NCBI GenBank assembly: GCA_913063035.1
Contig: CAJXYS010000007.1
Location: forward strand, 35,805 to 99,804
DNA: 64,000 nucleotides
DNA from: an uncultured Maritimibacter sp.
Lineage (GTDB): Bacteria > Pseudomonadota > Alphaproteobacteria > Rhodobacterales > Rhodobacteraceae
Direction of reading: 5' to 3'
Made by a program: the position numbers and the translations under genes. The notes under the pieces are model-generated. The model was not told the DNA's origin. It did no database searches and saw only the letters and a list, made by a program, of their open reading frames with translations. Shown here piece by piece: positions 57,213 to 64,000 of the stretch. Position 1 is the first letter of the stretch. Each line of letters opens with the position of its first letter.

Positions 57213-58238
57213 ATGAAACAGGCCGAGACCAGAGACGAGAGCGCCGCCGCCCCCGCGGCCGCCCTGCCCGCCGGAACCGCGCGCCGCGACGCGATCCTGC
57301 TGGGCGGGCTGGCGCTGCTGTTCCTGGGCGGGCTGGCGGGGCTTGCCGCCGTCACCGGCTGGGAAGAGACCACACGCCAGCTGGCGCGGCTTGGCCCGGC
57401 GGAAATGGCCGCGCTGCTTGGGCTGTCTCTCGTCAACTACCTGCTGCGCGGGGTGCGCTGGCATGTCTACGCGGGGCGACTCGGGCTCGGGACGACGCTC
57501 ATGCAGGACCTCCGCCATTTCCTCGGCGGCTTCGCCATGACGGTCACGCCCGGCCGCGTGGGCGAGCTGGTACGGATGCGCTGGATCCGCCGCGAGACCG
57601 GCTGGCCGCTGGAACGCACCGCGCCCCTGGTGCTGGTCGACCGCGCCGCCGACCTGGCCGCGATGGGGCTGATGCTGGGCGCGGCGCTGGCGTTCTCGGC
57701 CACGGGCATCGCCGGGGCGGTGCCGGTGGCGCTGCTCGCCGTCGCGGTGGCCGTCACGGTCACGCGCCCGCGGCTCTTCCGCTGGGCGGTGACCCGCGCC
57801 TGGAAGCTCTTGGGGCTCTGGCCCCGGATCTTTGGCCGGATCCGCCGCGCGGCGCTGTCGCTCGACCGCTTCACCGCGGCCCCGGTGGCGCTGGGGGCGC
57901 TGGCGCTCGGGCTCGTGGGCTGGGCGGCCGAGGGTTATGCCTTTTACCTGCTGCTGGTCTGGATGGGCGCCGACACGGGCTTCTGGACGGCAACGGCCAT
58001 CTTCATCTTCGCCACGCTCGCGGGCGGGGCAACGGGGGCGCCCGGCGGGCTTGGCGGAGCCGAGGCGGCGATGATCGCGCTGCTCAGCCTCGAGGGCATC
58101 CCGCTCGAGGTCAGCCTGCCCGCGACGGCGATCATCCGCGTCACCACGCTCTGGTTCGCGATCGGGATCGGCATGGCGGTCTTCCCGCTGGCCGAGGCCC
58201 ATGCCAGGAGGGGAGCCCATGCGCTGGAACCGCGCTGA
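57213..58238 (+). CDS. UPF0104/lysylphosphatidylglycerol-synthase-like membrane protein
   Basis: A 341-residue integral membrane protein with the LPG_synthase_TM pattern: NYLLRGVRWHVYAGRLG, FLGGFAMTVTPGRVGELVRMRWI, GGATGAPGGLGGAEAAMIALL. The family includes flippase-like and polyprenyl-linked membrane proteins. It overlaps the DprE1-like gene by 20 bases, so a role in moving the lipid-linked sugar made by the next enzymes is an inference. ATG 57213 preferred over an upstream TTG. Confidence 0.85.
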   Translation: MKQAETRDESAAAPAAALPAGTARRDAILLGGLALLFLGGLAGLAAVTGWEETTRQLARLGPAEMAALLGLSLVNYLLRGVRWHVYAGRLGLGTTLMQDLRHFLGGFAMTVTPGRVGELVRMRWIRRETGWPLERTAPLVLVDRAADLAAMGLMLGAALAFSATGIAGAVPVALLAVAVAVTVTRPRLFRWAVTRAWKLLGLWPRIFGRIRRAALSLDRFTAAPVALGALALGLVGWAAEGYAFYLLLVWMGADTGFWTATAIFIFATLAGGATGAPGGLGGAEAAMIALLSLEGIPLEVSLPATAIIRVTTLWFAIGIGMAVFPLAEAHARRGAHALEPR

Positions 58239-59535
58239 AACCACCGGCTGGGGCCGGGCGCTCCGCGCCGCCGAGGAGATCGCGCGCCCGGAAAACCGGG
58301 CGACGCTGCACCGCCTGGTGGCCGAGACCCCCGCCCCGGCGATGGGCAACCGCCGGTCCTACGGCGACGCGGCCCTGAACCATGGCGGGCGCAGCATCGA
58401 CATGACCCGGCTCGACCGGCTGATCGGGTTTGATCCCGAGACCGGCATCCTCGAGGCCGAGGCCGGTGCGACCATCGGCGAGATCGCCCGCGTCTTCGCC
58501 CCGCGCGGCTGGCTGCCGGCCGTGATGCCGGGCACCGGCTTTGCCACGCTTGGCGGCGCGATCGCCAACGACGTGCACGGCAAGAACCACCATGTCGCCG
58601 GCAGCTTCGGCCAGCACGTCGTCGCCATCGACCTGCTGACCCCCGCCGGGCGCCTGACGCTCACGGCCGACAGCGACGCGACGCTCTGGCGGGCCACGAT
58701 CGGCGGCGTCGGGCAGACCGGCGTCATCCTCTCGGCCAGGATCCGGCTGATCCCCTGCCCCTCGACCACCATGCGGGTGCGCGAGCGCCGGATCGATACG
58801 CTGGACGCGTTCCTCGGCCATTTCGAGGACTCGGACGCGCCCTACTCCGTTGGCTGGATCGACGCCACCGCCCGCGGCGCGGCGCTCGGGCGCGGGATAT
58901 TCGAGGAAGGCCGCATCGCCCCGCACGACGCCGGCCACGCACCCGGGGCCGCGCGCCGCATGCCGCTGGACGCACCGCGCGCGCTGCTCTCCGGCCCGGT
59001 CGTGCGGGCCTTCAACGCCGTCTACTGGCGGCGCGTGCCGGCAGGGGGGCGCAGCGTCGCCCGCCCGCTCGAGCGCTTCTTCTTCCCGCTCGACCGCCTG
59101 CATGACTGGAACCGTCTTTACGGAAAGCCGGGCTTCCACCAGTTTCAATGCGTGGTGCCGCCCGCGGCGACCGACACGCTGCGCGAGATGCTGGACCGGA
59201 TCGGCACGGCCGGCCTGGCCTCGCCGCTGGCAGTTCTGAAACGCATGGGACCCGGCCGGGCCGGGCACCTCTCTTTCCCGATGGAGGGCTGGACGCTGGC
59301 GGTGGACTTTCCCAACCGCGCGCCGGCGCGCGCCCTGATCGCGGGGCTGGAGGGACTGGCACGCGACGCGGGCGGGCGGCTCTACCTGGCCAAGGATGCG
59401 CTGGCCGCACCCGAGCGCCTGGTCGGCATGTACCCGGACCTGCCCGACTTCGCCGCCGCCGCGGCCGAGGTCGATCCCGCGGGCCATTTCGCCACCGACC
59501 TGGTGCGGCGGCTCCGGCTGAGGGAGGCGACATGA
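58219..59535 (+). CDS. FAD-dependent oxidase, DprE1-like
   Basis: A 438-residue vanillyl-alcohol-oxidase-type flavoprotein: RRSYGDAALNHGG, MPGTGFATLGGAIANDVHGKNHH, and the C-terminal domain with KPGFHQFQCVVP, FPMEGWTLAVDFPN and KDALAAPERLVGMYPDL. The closest well-known relative is DprE1, which oxidises decaprenylphosphoryl-ribose at C2 before reduction to arabinose. AGGAGGGGAG precedes ATG 58219 within the upstream gene. The DprE2-like gene overlaps by four bases. Confidence 0.85.
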   Translation: MRWNRAETTGWGRALRAAEEIARPENRATLHRLVAETPAPAMGNRRSYGDAALNHGGRSIDMTRLDRLIGFDPETGILEAEAGATIGEIARVFAPRGWLPAVMPGTGFATLGGAIANDVHGKNHHVAGSFGQHVVAIDLLTPAGRLTLTADSDATLWRATIGGVGQTGVILSARIRLIPCPSTTMRVRERRIDTLDAFLGHFEDSDAPYSVGWIDATARGAALGRGIFEEGRIAPHDAGHAPGAARRMPLDAPRALLSGPVVRAFNAVYWRRVPAGGRSVARPLERFFFPLDRLHDWNRLYGKPGFHQFQCVVPPAATDTLREMLDRIGTAGLASPLAVLKRMGPGRAGHLSFPMEGWTLAVDFPNRAPARALIAGLEGLARDAGGRLYLAKDALAAPERLVGMYPDLPDFAAAAAEVDPAGHFATDLVRRLRLREAT

Positions 59536-60269
59536 GTGAGACCTGGATCATCCTCGGCGCGACCTCGTCCATGGCGCGCGCCTTTGCCCGGCGGCTTGCC
59601 ACAGAGGGGCGCGCCGTTCTGCTGGCCGGACGGGATATGGAGGAACTGGCCCTGATGGCCGAGGACTGCCGCCTGCGCGGCGCCCCCGCGGCGGAGGCCG
59701 TGCGCTTCGATGCGCGCGACGCGGACAGCTTCGGGCCGATCCTCGACCGGCTCGGCGGAACCGAGGGGCAGATCAGCGCCGCCGTTTTCGTCGGCTCGAT
59801 GCCCCCGCAGGCCGAGATCGACGCCGACCCGGCGCTGATCGAGGGCGTGGTCACCGACAGCTTCACCGGGCCGGCCCGGTTCCTGCAGGGCCTCGCGCCG
59901 CTGATGGAGGCGCGCGGCGGCGGCACGGTCGTCGGCGTGGGCTCGGTCGCGGGGGACCGCGGGCGGATCGGCAACTACGTCTACGGCGCGGCGAAAGCGG
60001 GGTTTCACACCTATCTCTCGGGTCTGCGGAACCGGCTGACGCGGGCCGGTGGGCATGTCGTGACCGTCAAGCCGGGCTTCACGGACACCGCCATGACCTG
60101 GGGCATCGAGGGCATGTTCCTCGTCGCGAAACCCGAGGCCGTCGCCGACGACATCTGGCGGGCCGTCGAGAAACGGCGCAACGTGATCTACACGCCCCGT
60201 TTCTGGCGCTGGATCATGGCCGTGATCCGCAGCATCCCGGAGCCGATCTTCAAGAAACTCTCGATCTGA
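59532..60269 (+). CDS. Short-chain dehydrogenase, DprE2-like
   Basis: A 245-residue SDR: NAD site IILGATSSMARAFARRLA, catalytic S in GVGSVAGDRG, YGAAKAG with Tyr-x3-Lys. The GATSSMARA start and C-terminal RFWRWIMAVIRSIPEPIFKKL tail (membrane-associating) match DprE2, which reduces the keto intermediate from DprE1. It overlaps the DprE1-like gene (ATGA). It converges on the UbiA gene. Confidence 0.85.
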   Translation: MSETWIILGATSSMARAFARRLATEGRAVLLAGRDMEELALMAEDCRLRGAPAAEAVRFDARDADSFGPILDRLGGTEGQISAAVFVGSMPPQAEIDADPALIEGVVTDSFTGPARFLQGLAPLMEARGGGTVVGVGSVAGDRGRIGNYVYGAAKAGFHTYLSGLRNRLTRAGGHVVTVKPGFTDTAMTWGIEGMFLVAKPEAVADDIWRAVEKRRNVIYTPRFWRWIMAVIRSIPEPIFKKLSI

Positions 60270-60278
60270 GCGCCCGGG

Positions 60279-61640
60279 TCAGGGCCGCATCCAGTCGGGC
60301 CAGACCAGCCCGGCGGCGTAGAACATGAGCGTCAGCGTGAAGAAGATCAGCGCCAGCCCGTAGCGGTCGCGCAGCGCGAAAACGATCGGGTCGTAATCCT
60401 GCTTGCCCGTCCAGCCCAGCCAGACCATGCGGATCAACCAGGCCGCCACCGGCACCAGCGCCAGCCAGAGCAGCCATCGGCGCGGATAGAGTTCGGTGCC
60501 CGTCTCGCTGAAACCGTAAAGGAAAAACACCAGCAGCGCGCCGAAGGTGCCGAGCCCCGCGACGTTCAGAAGGTCGCCGCGGTCGGGCCGGCCATAGCCG
60601 CGCCCCGGCAACCTCTCGTCGCTGGTGGCGAGGGTCAGTTCGGTCAGCCGCTTGACGCAGCCCAGCGTGATGAAGATCGGGTAGATGAAGGCGATGAGAT
60701 ACCCCGTCGCCGGAACGCCCGCCGCGACGGCGCCCGCCAGCACCCGGATGGTGTAGAGCCCCGCCAGCGTCGCGATATCCACCCAGCGCATGCGTTTCAG
60801 CCGCAGGGAATAAGAGAGCGACAGCCCCATATAGAGCGCGAGCACCCCCAGAAGCGCCGGGCCGATGGCCAGCGCCAGTCCCAGCGCGCCGAGCGCCAGC
60901 AACGCGGCAGCGATCATGCCGACGGCGATCGGAACCGCCCCCGCCGCAAAGGGACGGTGGCGCTTGGTCGGGTGCAGCCGGTCGGCTTCGAGGTCGAGAA
61001 GATCGTTGACGATGTAGATGGACGAGGCCGCGGCGGAGAACGCCACCATCCCCAGCAGGACCGGGCCGAGCAGGCTCCACCCGAAGTCATGCGCCGCGAT
61101 CAGCGGCAGCAGCAGAAGGACGTTCTTGACCCACTGGTGCGGCCGGAGCGCCCGGAGAAGAGCCCGCCACTGCCAGCCGGCGGACTGGGCAGGGCCAGGC
61201 CCGTCATCACGGCGCGGCGGACCGATGTAGTCATAGCCGTCGCGGCCGAAGGCGGCGTCCAGCGCCCGGCGCCGCGCGGCCCCGCGCAGATGCGTTGCGC
61301 CGTCGGAGGCCATGACCTCGGCATCCAGTCCCATCGCGTCACGCAGCGCCGTCGCCATGCGCGCATCGCACGCGGACACCAGGGTCACCGGACGGCCCGC
61401 GGCCCGGGCCTGCTCAATCCGGGCGGCCACGTCGGGACGGGACGGCAGAAGATCGGCGCGCAGCGACGCAAGCCGGAACAGGATCGCCTTCAGCCGGGCC
61501 GGCCGCCCCAGGTTCCGCAACACCGCGCCCATCGTCGCAAGCGGCGCCCGCCCGAGCGCCGACCAGAAACATTCCAGGGCCAGGCCGGTCGGCAGCAGCG
61601 CCGCGTCGGCATCGACCACCAGCGGCTTCCCCTCAGGCAT
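60279..61640 (-). CDS. HAD-UbiA fusion, probable polyprenyl-phosphate phosphoribosyltransferase
   Basis: A 453-residue protein. The C-terminal about 290 residues are a UbiA prenyltransferase with NDLLDLEADRLHPTKRHRPFAAG (first aspartate motif) and YSLRLKRMRWVDIATLAGLYTIRVLAGAVA, as in decaprenyl-phosphate phosphoribosyltransferase. The N-terminal domain is HAD-like (VVDADAALLPTG, VTLVSACDARMA, DGATHLRGAARRRALDAAF), but the usual GDSxxD motif is replaced by YIGPPRRDDG and the domain is shortened, so phosphatase activity is doubtful. Facing the DprE1/E2-like pair, it would supply phosphoribosyl-polyprenol. Confidence 0.85.
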   Translation of the reverse strand: MPEGKPLVVDADAALLPTGLALECFWSALGRAPLATMGAVLRNLGRPARLKAILFRLASLRADLLPSRPDVAARIEQARAAGRPVTLVSACDARMATALRDAMGLDAEVMASDGATHLRGAARRRALDAAFGRDGYDYIGPPRRDDGPGPAQSAGWQWRALLRALRPHQWVKNVLLLLPLIAAHDFGWSLLGPVLLGMVAFSAAASSIYIVNDLLDLEADRLHPTKRHRPFAAGAVPIAVGMIAAALLALGALGLALAIGPALLGVLALYMGLSLSYSLRLKRMRWVDIATLAGLYTIRVLAGAVAAGVPATGYLIAFIYPIFITLGCVKRLTELTLATSDERLPGRGYGRPDRGDLLNVAGLGTFGALLVFFLYGFSETGTELYPRRWLLWLALVPVAAWLIRMVWLGWTGKQDYDPIVFALRDRYGLALIFFTLTLMFYAAGLVWPDWMRP

Positions 61641-62054
61641 GCGCGCCTCCCCGCGGCGGGCGCCCCCGGCCGGGCCGGGGCACCCCAGATTTCGTTTTCA
61701 ATTCAATCCGTATTCGCAAAAACCCGGGCGGTTTGCCAGTGCGAAGCGCGGTTTTCATTCGGAAACCAATTCCGGCTTTGCCGGGGCGGCGCTGCGCCCA
61801 CCAGATATGATAATGCGCTGTTCCTGCGCCCAAATAATCCGGACCCCCCCGAAGAATCGAAAAATGAAAATTCCTCCTTAAGACCTCGCATTTTCTATGA
61901 AATTGAACGATCCGCGCCAAACTCCTGCCCCAATTGAACGGCCATATAGCGATCGTGCCGAGGCGGTGATCCGACCAAGACAGAGGCTTTTCGGACCCCT
62001 CACCCTCTCGACATCGAGTGGAAACGCATGAGCGTGTTTACGTTGGAGGAACAC
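61641..62054. other. Long intergenic region before the first pilin gene
   Basis: About 410 bases, AT-richer than average, between the UbiA gene (leftward) and the first Flp pilin gene (rightward). I see no convincing gene. Short frames on the minus strand (61703-61891 and 61633-61920) lack codon bias or ribosome sites. It must hold the promoters for both genes; no clear -35/-10 pair is visible. Confidence 0.5.
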
Positions 62055-62252
62055 ATGAAACTGATCCAGGCGATCAAAACCTTCAAGGCCGACGAGTCCG
62101 GCGCCGTCACCGTCGACTGGGTCGTGCTCACCGCGGCCATCGTCGGCCTCGGGATCGCGGTTCTCGCCGCGGTGTCGGGCGGCGTGGGCAACCTGTCGAC
62201 CGATATCGACAGCGCCCTGTCGAGCTACGGAACCACCGCCTACTCGTTCTGA
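62055..62252 (+). CDS. Flp-type pilin 1
   Basis: A 65-residue Flp/Tad pilin: a short basic leader MKLIQAIKTFKADESG, cut by prepilin peptidase after Gly16, and a hydrophobic helix AVTVDWVVLTAAIVGLGIAVLAAVSGGVG, then a polar tail STDIDSALSSYGTTAYSF. Positions +5/+6 are Asp-Trp rather than the usual Glu-Tyr. GGAGG lies seven bases before ATG 62055. It has its own terminator. Confidence 0.88.
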   Translation: MKLIQAIKTFKADESGAVTVDWVVLTAAIVGLGIAVLAAVSGGVGNLSTDIDSALSSYGTTAYSF

Positions 62253-62280
62253 ACGGACGGGCAGACAGGGGATGCCACAA

Positions 62281-62310
62281 AACCGCGCCCGGCTCCGGGC
62301 GCGGTTTTTT
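62281..62310 (+). terminator. Terminator after pilin 1
   Basis: AACCGCGCCCGG (62281-62292) and CCGGGCGCGGTT (62295-62306) form a 12-bp stem followed by TTTT. Classic intrinsic terminator, 28 bases after the pilin 1 stop. Confidence 0.92.
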
Positions 62311-62357
62311 CGTCCGCGGCGCCGCTTCCGTTCACGGAATGACCCATGCAGAAACAC

Positions 62358-62377
62358 GCTTTGGCCGCATTTATCGA
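62358..62377. promoter_or_regulatory. GCCG(C/T)ATT(T/C)AT motif, copy 1 (upstream of pilin 2)
   Basis: The region reads CTTTGGCCGCATTTATCGATT, sharing GCCGCATT-AT with copies at 62719 and 63961, but the palindrome is imperfect here. It lies about 70-90 bases upstream of the pilin 2 ATG. Confidence 0.35.
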
Positions 62378-62445
62378 TTTTAATTCATAGTGTTGTCATT
62401 GCCGGCGCCTCGCCGTCGGCAGAACGATGATCGAGGATGATCGAC

Positions 62446-62637
62446 ATGATCGAACGCGCGAAAACCCACCTGATCCATGATGACAGCGGCGCTGTCACCA
62501 CGGACTGGGTGCTGCTGACCGCCGGGATCATCGGCCTGTCGCTGGCCGTCGTCGGCGCAATCACCGGCGGCGTCGGCGATCTTTCCACCGACCTGGAAAG
62601 CACCCTCTCGCAACAGACCATCAATGGCTCGTTCTGA
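62446..62637 (+). CDS. Flp-type pilin 2
   Basis: A 63-residue paralogue of pilin 1: MIERAKTHLIHDDSG, cleavage after Gly15, AVTTDWVLLTAGIIGLSLAVVGAITGGVG, then STDLESTLSQQTINGSF. Also has Asp-Trp at +5/+6. ATG 62446 has GAGG nine bases upstream; ATG 62437 in the same frame is the alternative. It lacks an obvious strong terminator before cpaB. Confidence 0.86.
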   Translation: MIERAKTHLIHDDSGAVTTDWVLLTAGIIGLSLAVVGAITGGVGDLSTDLESTLSQQTINGSF

Positions 62638-62718
62638 GACCGGGGGCGCGGGTGGCACATTGTTCATCGATATCGCGCAATCCCGGATCAGCCGCCGCAT
62701 TATCAACATGCGATCATT

Positions 62719-62741
62719 CTTTTGCCGCATTCATCGGCAAA
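62719..62741. promoter_or_regulatory. GCCG(C/T)ATT(T/C)AT motif, copy 2 (upstream of cpaB)
   Basis: TTTTGCCG and CGGCAAAA form an 8-bp inverted repeat around CATTCAT. It sits about 130 bases before the cpaB ATG and is the most symmetrical copy, fitting an operator. Confidence 0.45.
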
Positions 62742-62866
62742 ACTGCGCGCCGGTCCGGACCGGGGCATGGGCATCCGGGACGCGGGGCGACAGCCTCTAG
62801 AGAAACATCGCCGGAAAACGGCGACCGGGCACGCATGCGCGTGCCAGACGATGGAAAGGGATTGAG

Positions 62867-63724
62867 ATGCGACTGATGTTCGCCTTGGTGCTGATGATCG
62901 GCCTCGGCCTCGCCGGGTTCGCCGTCTACATGGCACAGGATCGCTTCACCGAATACCAGGTAGCGCTGGAGCGCCAGCAACAGGCGCTCCGGAACAACGT
63001 GCCCCTCTCTCAGGTCTTCGTGGTCAACCGCCAGGTGCGCTACGGGGAACGCCTGACGAAGGAGGACGTGCGTCTCCAGGCCTGGCCGTCCAACGCCATT
63101 CCCGAGGGCGCCTTCCTCGCCGACTCGAACCTTTTCCCGAAGAACAGCGACGAGGTCCGCTCGGTTCTGCGCACGATGGAAAAGCACGAGCCGGTCCTGA
63201 AGGTGAAGGTCACCGAGCCGGGCGCGGATGCCGGGGTCACCTCGCGGCTCGCGCCGGGCATGCGCGCCTTCGCGATCCGGGTCGACGTGGCGACCGGCGT
63301 GTCCGGCTTCCTGCGGCCGGGCGACAACGTGGACATCTACTGGTCCGGCCGGACGGGCGGCGGCGACGTCACCCGGCTGATCCTCGACAAGGTCCGCCTG
63401 ATCGCCATTGACCAGATCGCCGACGAGGATCGCAACCAGCCGACCGTGGCCCGCACCGTCACCGTCGAGGTGTCGCCCAAGGCCGTCGGCACGCTGGCCC
63501 AGGCCCAGTCGACCGGGCGGCTCTATCTCTCGCTCCGCGGGGTGGAGGACAACAACGCGACCGGCCAGGTCGAGATCGACCAGCAGGAGCTGCTCGGCAT
63601 CGAAGAGCAGATCGTCAAGAAAGAGCCGACGACGAAGACCTGTTCAATCCGGACCCGCCGCGGAACCGAGGTGGTCGATATCGAGATCCCCTGTCCGGAT
63701 GGCGACGGCCCGGACGGCAGCTGA
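62867..63724 (+). CDS. cpaB: Flp pilus assembly protein CpaB/RcpC
   Basis: A 285-residue secretion-machine protein. N-terminal membrane anchor (LMFALVLMIGLGLAGFAVYMAQ), SAF domain with VPLSQVFVVNRQVRYGERLTKEDVRLQAWPSNAIPEGAF, then the RcpC region MRAFAIRVDVATGVSGFLRPGDNVDIYWSG. It works at the periplasmic side of the Tad pilus secretin. AAAGGGATTGAG precedes the ATG. It is followed by a hairpin, then presumably cpaC outside the window. Confidence 0.93.
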   Translation: MRLMFALVLMIGLGLAGFAVYMAQDRFTEYQVALERQQQALRNNVPLSQVFVVNRQVRYGERLTKEDVRLQAWPSNAIPEGAFLADSNLFPKNSDEVRSVLRTMEKHEPVLKVKVTEPGADAGVTSRLAPGMRAFAIRVDVATGVSGFLRPGDNVDIYWSGRTGGGDVTRLILDKVRLIAIDQIADEDRNQPTVARTVTVEVSPKAVGTLAQAQSTGRLYLSLRGVEDNNATGQVEIDQQELLGIEEQIVKKEPTTKTCSIRTRRGTEVVDIEIPCPDGDGPDGS

Positions 63725-63812
63725 GCCAGCTCCGGCAACCACGTGAACCACGGCTCTGAAATAACTGACTACATGACAGAATCGCGGATCGCGACACGGA
63801 CAGACCCAAGCC

Positions 63813-63838
63813 AGAGCCCGCCCCGCAAGGCGGGCTCT
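63813..63838 (+). terminator. Hairpin after cpaB
   Basis: AGAGCCCGCC (63813-63822) and GGCGGGCTCT (63829-63838) form a perfect 10-bp stem with a six-base loop; TCTTC follows. It could end or reduce transcription between cpaB and the rest of the tad locus. Confidence 0.75.
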
Positions 63839-63960
63839 TCGCTGTCTGGCCGGCCGCTGGTGGCCGGCCGGTCCCACTTTCGCGGGATGGCGGCACCCGC
63901 TGCCGCGCGGGCGGATTTCCAGACCGGAAACAGATGCGCGTTCCACAATAATATCGTTTT

Positions 63961-63981
63961 TTGGGCCGTATTTATGCCCAA
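63961..63981. promoter_or_regulatory. GCCG(C/T)ATT(T/C)AT motif, copy 3 (end of window)
   Basis: TTGGGC and GCCCAA form an inverted repeat around CGTATTTAT. It lies in an AT-rich region following the cpaB hairpin, likely the promoter of the next tad gene. Confidence 0.45.
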
Positions 63982-64000
63982 CTTCGCAGCCAGTTTCGCA

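Noticed and set aside
61703..61891. Short minus-strand ORF in the gap before the pilin genes
   Set aside because: No ribosome site, no helix or domain and a codon use unlike the neighbours; treated as non-coding.

Overview
The window is about 64 kb of very GC-rich, densely coding DNA with long antisense open frames. It looks like a chromosomal segment of a Rhodobacterales alphaproteobacterium (Roseobacter/Rhodobacter/Paracoccus group). Support comes from the gene content (DUF2842, DUF2065 behind hflKC, the class I PHA locus with phaR and phasins, a SqrR/BigR regulator with a Blh dioxygenase, Flp pilins with cpaB), an alphaproteobacterial LexA box (GTTC-N7-GTTC) and FnrL-type TTGAT-N4-ATCAA boxes. 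I saw no rRNA or tRNA genes, CRISPR arrays, insertion sequences or phage genes.

Layout. 0-12 kb: an EamA exporter (cut by the window edge), MgtC, FtsY, a NuoE-NuoF fusion resembling the FdsB subunit of formate dehydrogenase, an AlkB-like membrane protein lacking several metal-ligand histidines, XseA, PurD, an FG-GAP protein, a [2Fe-2S] ferredoxin, a small OB-fold protein like the C-terminus of DnaE2 placed directly behind an SOS box, and a lipoprotein. 11-19 kb: degP, a beta-barrel-like protein, DUF2065, hflC, hflK, gor and rpiA on the minus strand. 18-29 kb: sdaA, a previously easy-to-miss 56-residue membrane protein, thiamine diphosphokinase, a 631-residue acidic protein, DUF2842, purA, secG, pyrG and several small genes. 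29-36 kb: a polar amino-acid type ABC transporter followed by two glutamine-synthetase-like ligases flanking a glutamine amidotransferase; the first permease has ATA where its start codon should be. 36-41 kb: the PHA storage locus (phaR, two phasins, phaC, divergent phaZ) with PhaR-like palindromes in the promoters. 41-45 kb: a hydrolase, a phosphotransferase and an acyl-CoA dehydrogenase.

45-48 kb: a sulfide-responsive cassette (sqrR, blh, two YeeE/YedE half-transporters) beside a DksA/TraR-like gene with an Fnr-type box. 49-56 kb: a form II CoxSLM-type molybdenum hydroxylase, with XdhC and a MoeA-like molybdopterin protein nearby. 56-57 kb: a second pair of YeeE/YedE half-transporters with a SqrR-like site and a perfect Fnr box upstream. 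57-61.6 kb: an UPF0104 membrane protein, DprE1-like and DprE2-like enzymes and a HAD-UbiA prenyltransferase, which together resemble the mycobacterial decaprenylphosphoryl-arabinose route. 62-64 kb: two Flp pilin genes and cpaB, the start of a tad pilus locus, with a repeated palindromic motif in the gaps.

Most genes are ordinary housekeeping or known accessory families. The most unusual signals are the SOS-box/OB-fold orphan, the ATA start, the histidine-poor AlkB relative, PhaR-like palindromes filling the spacers of both phasin promoters, and the apparent dual SqrR/Fnr control of the sulfur transport genes. All family names rest on reading motifs by eye; no database search was run.
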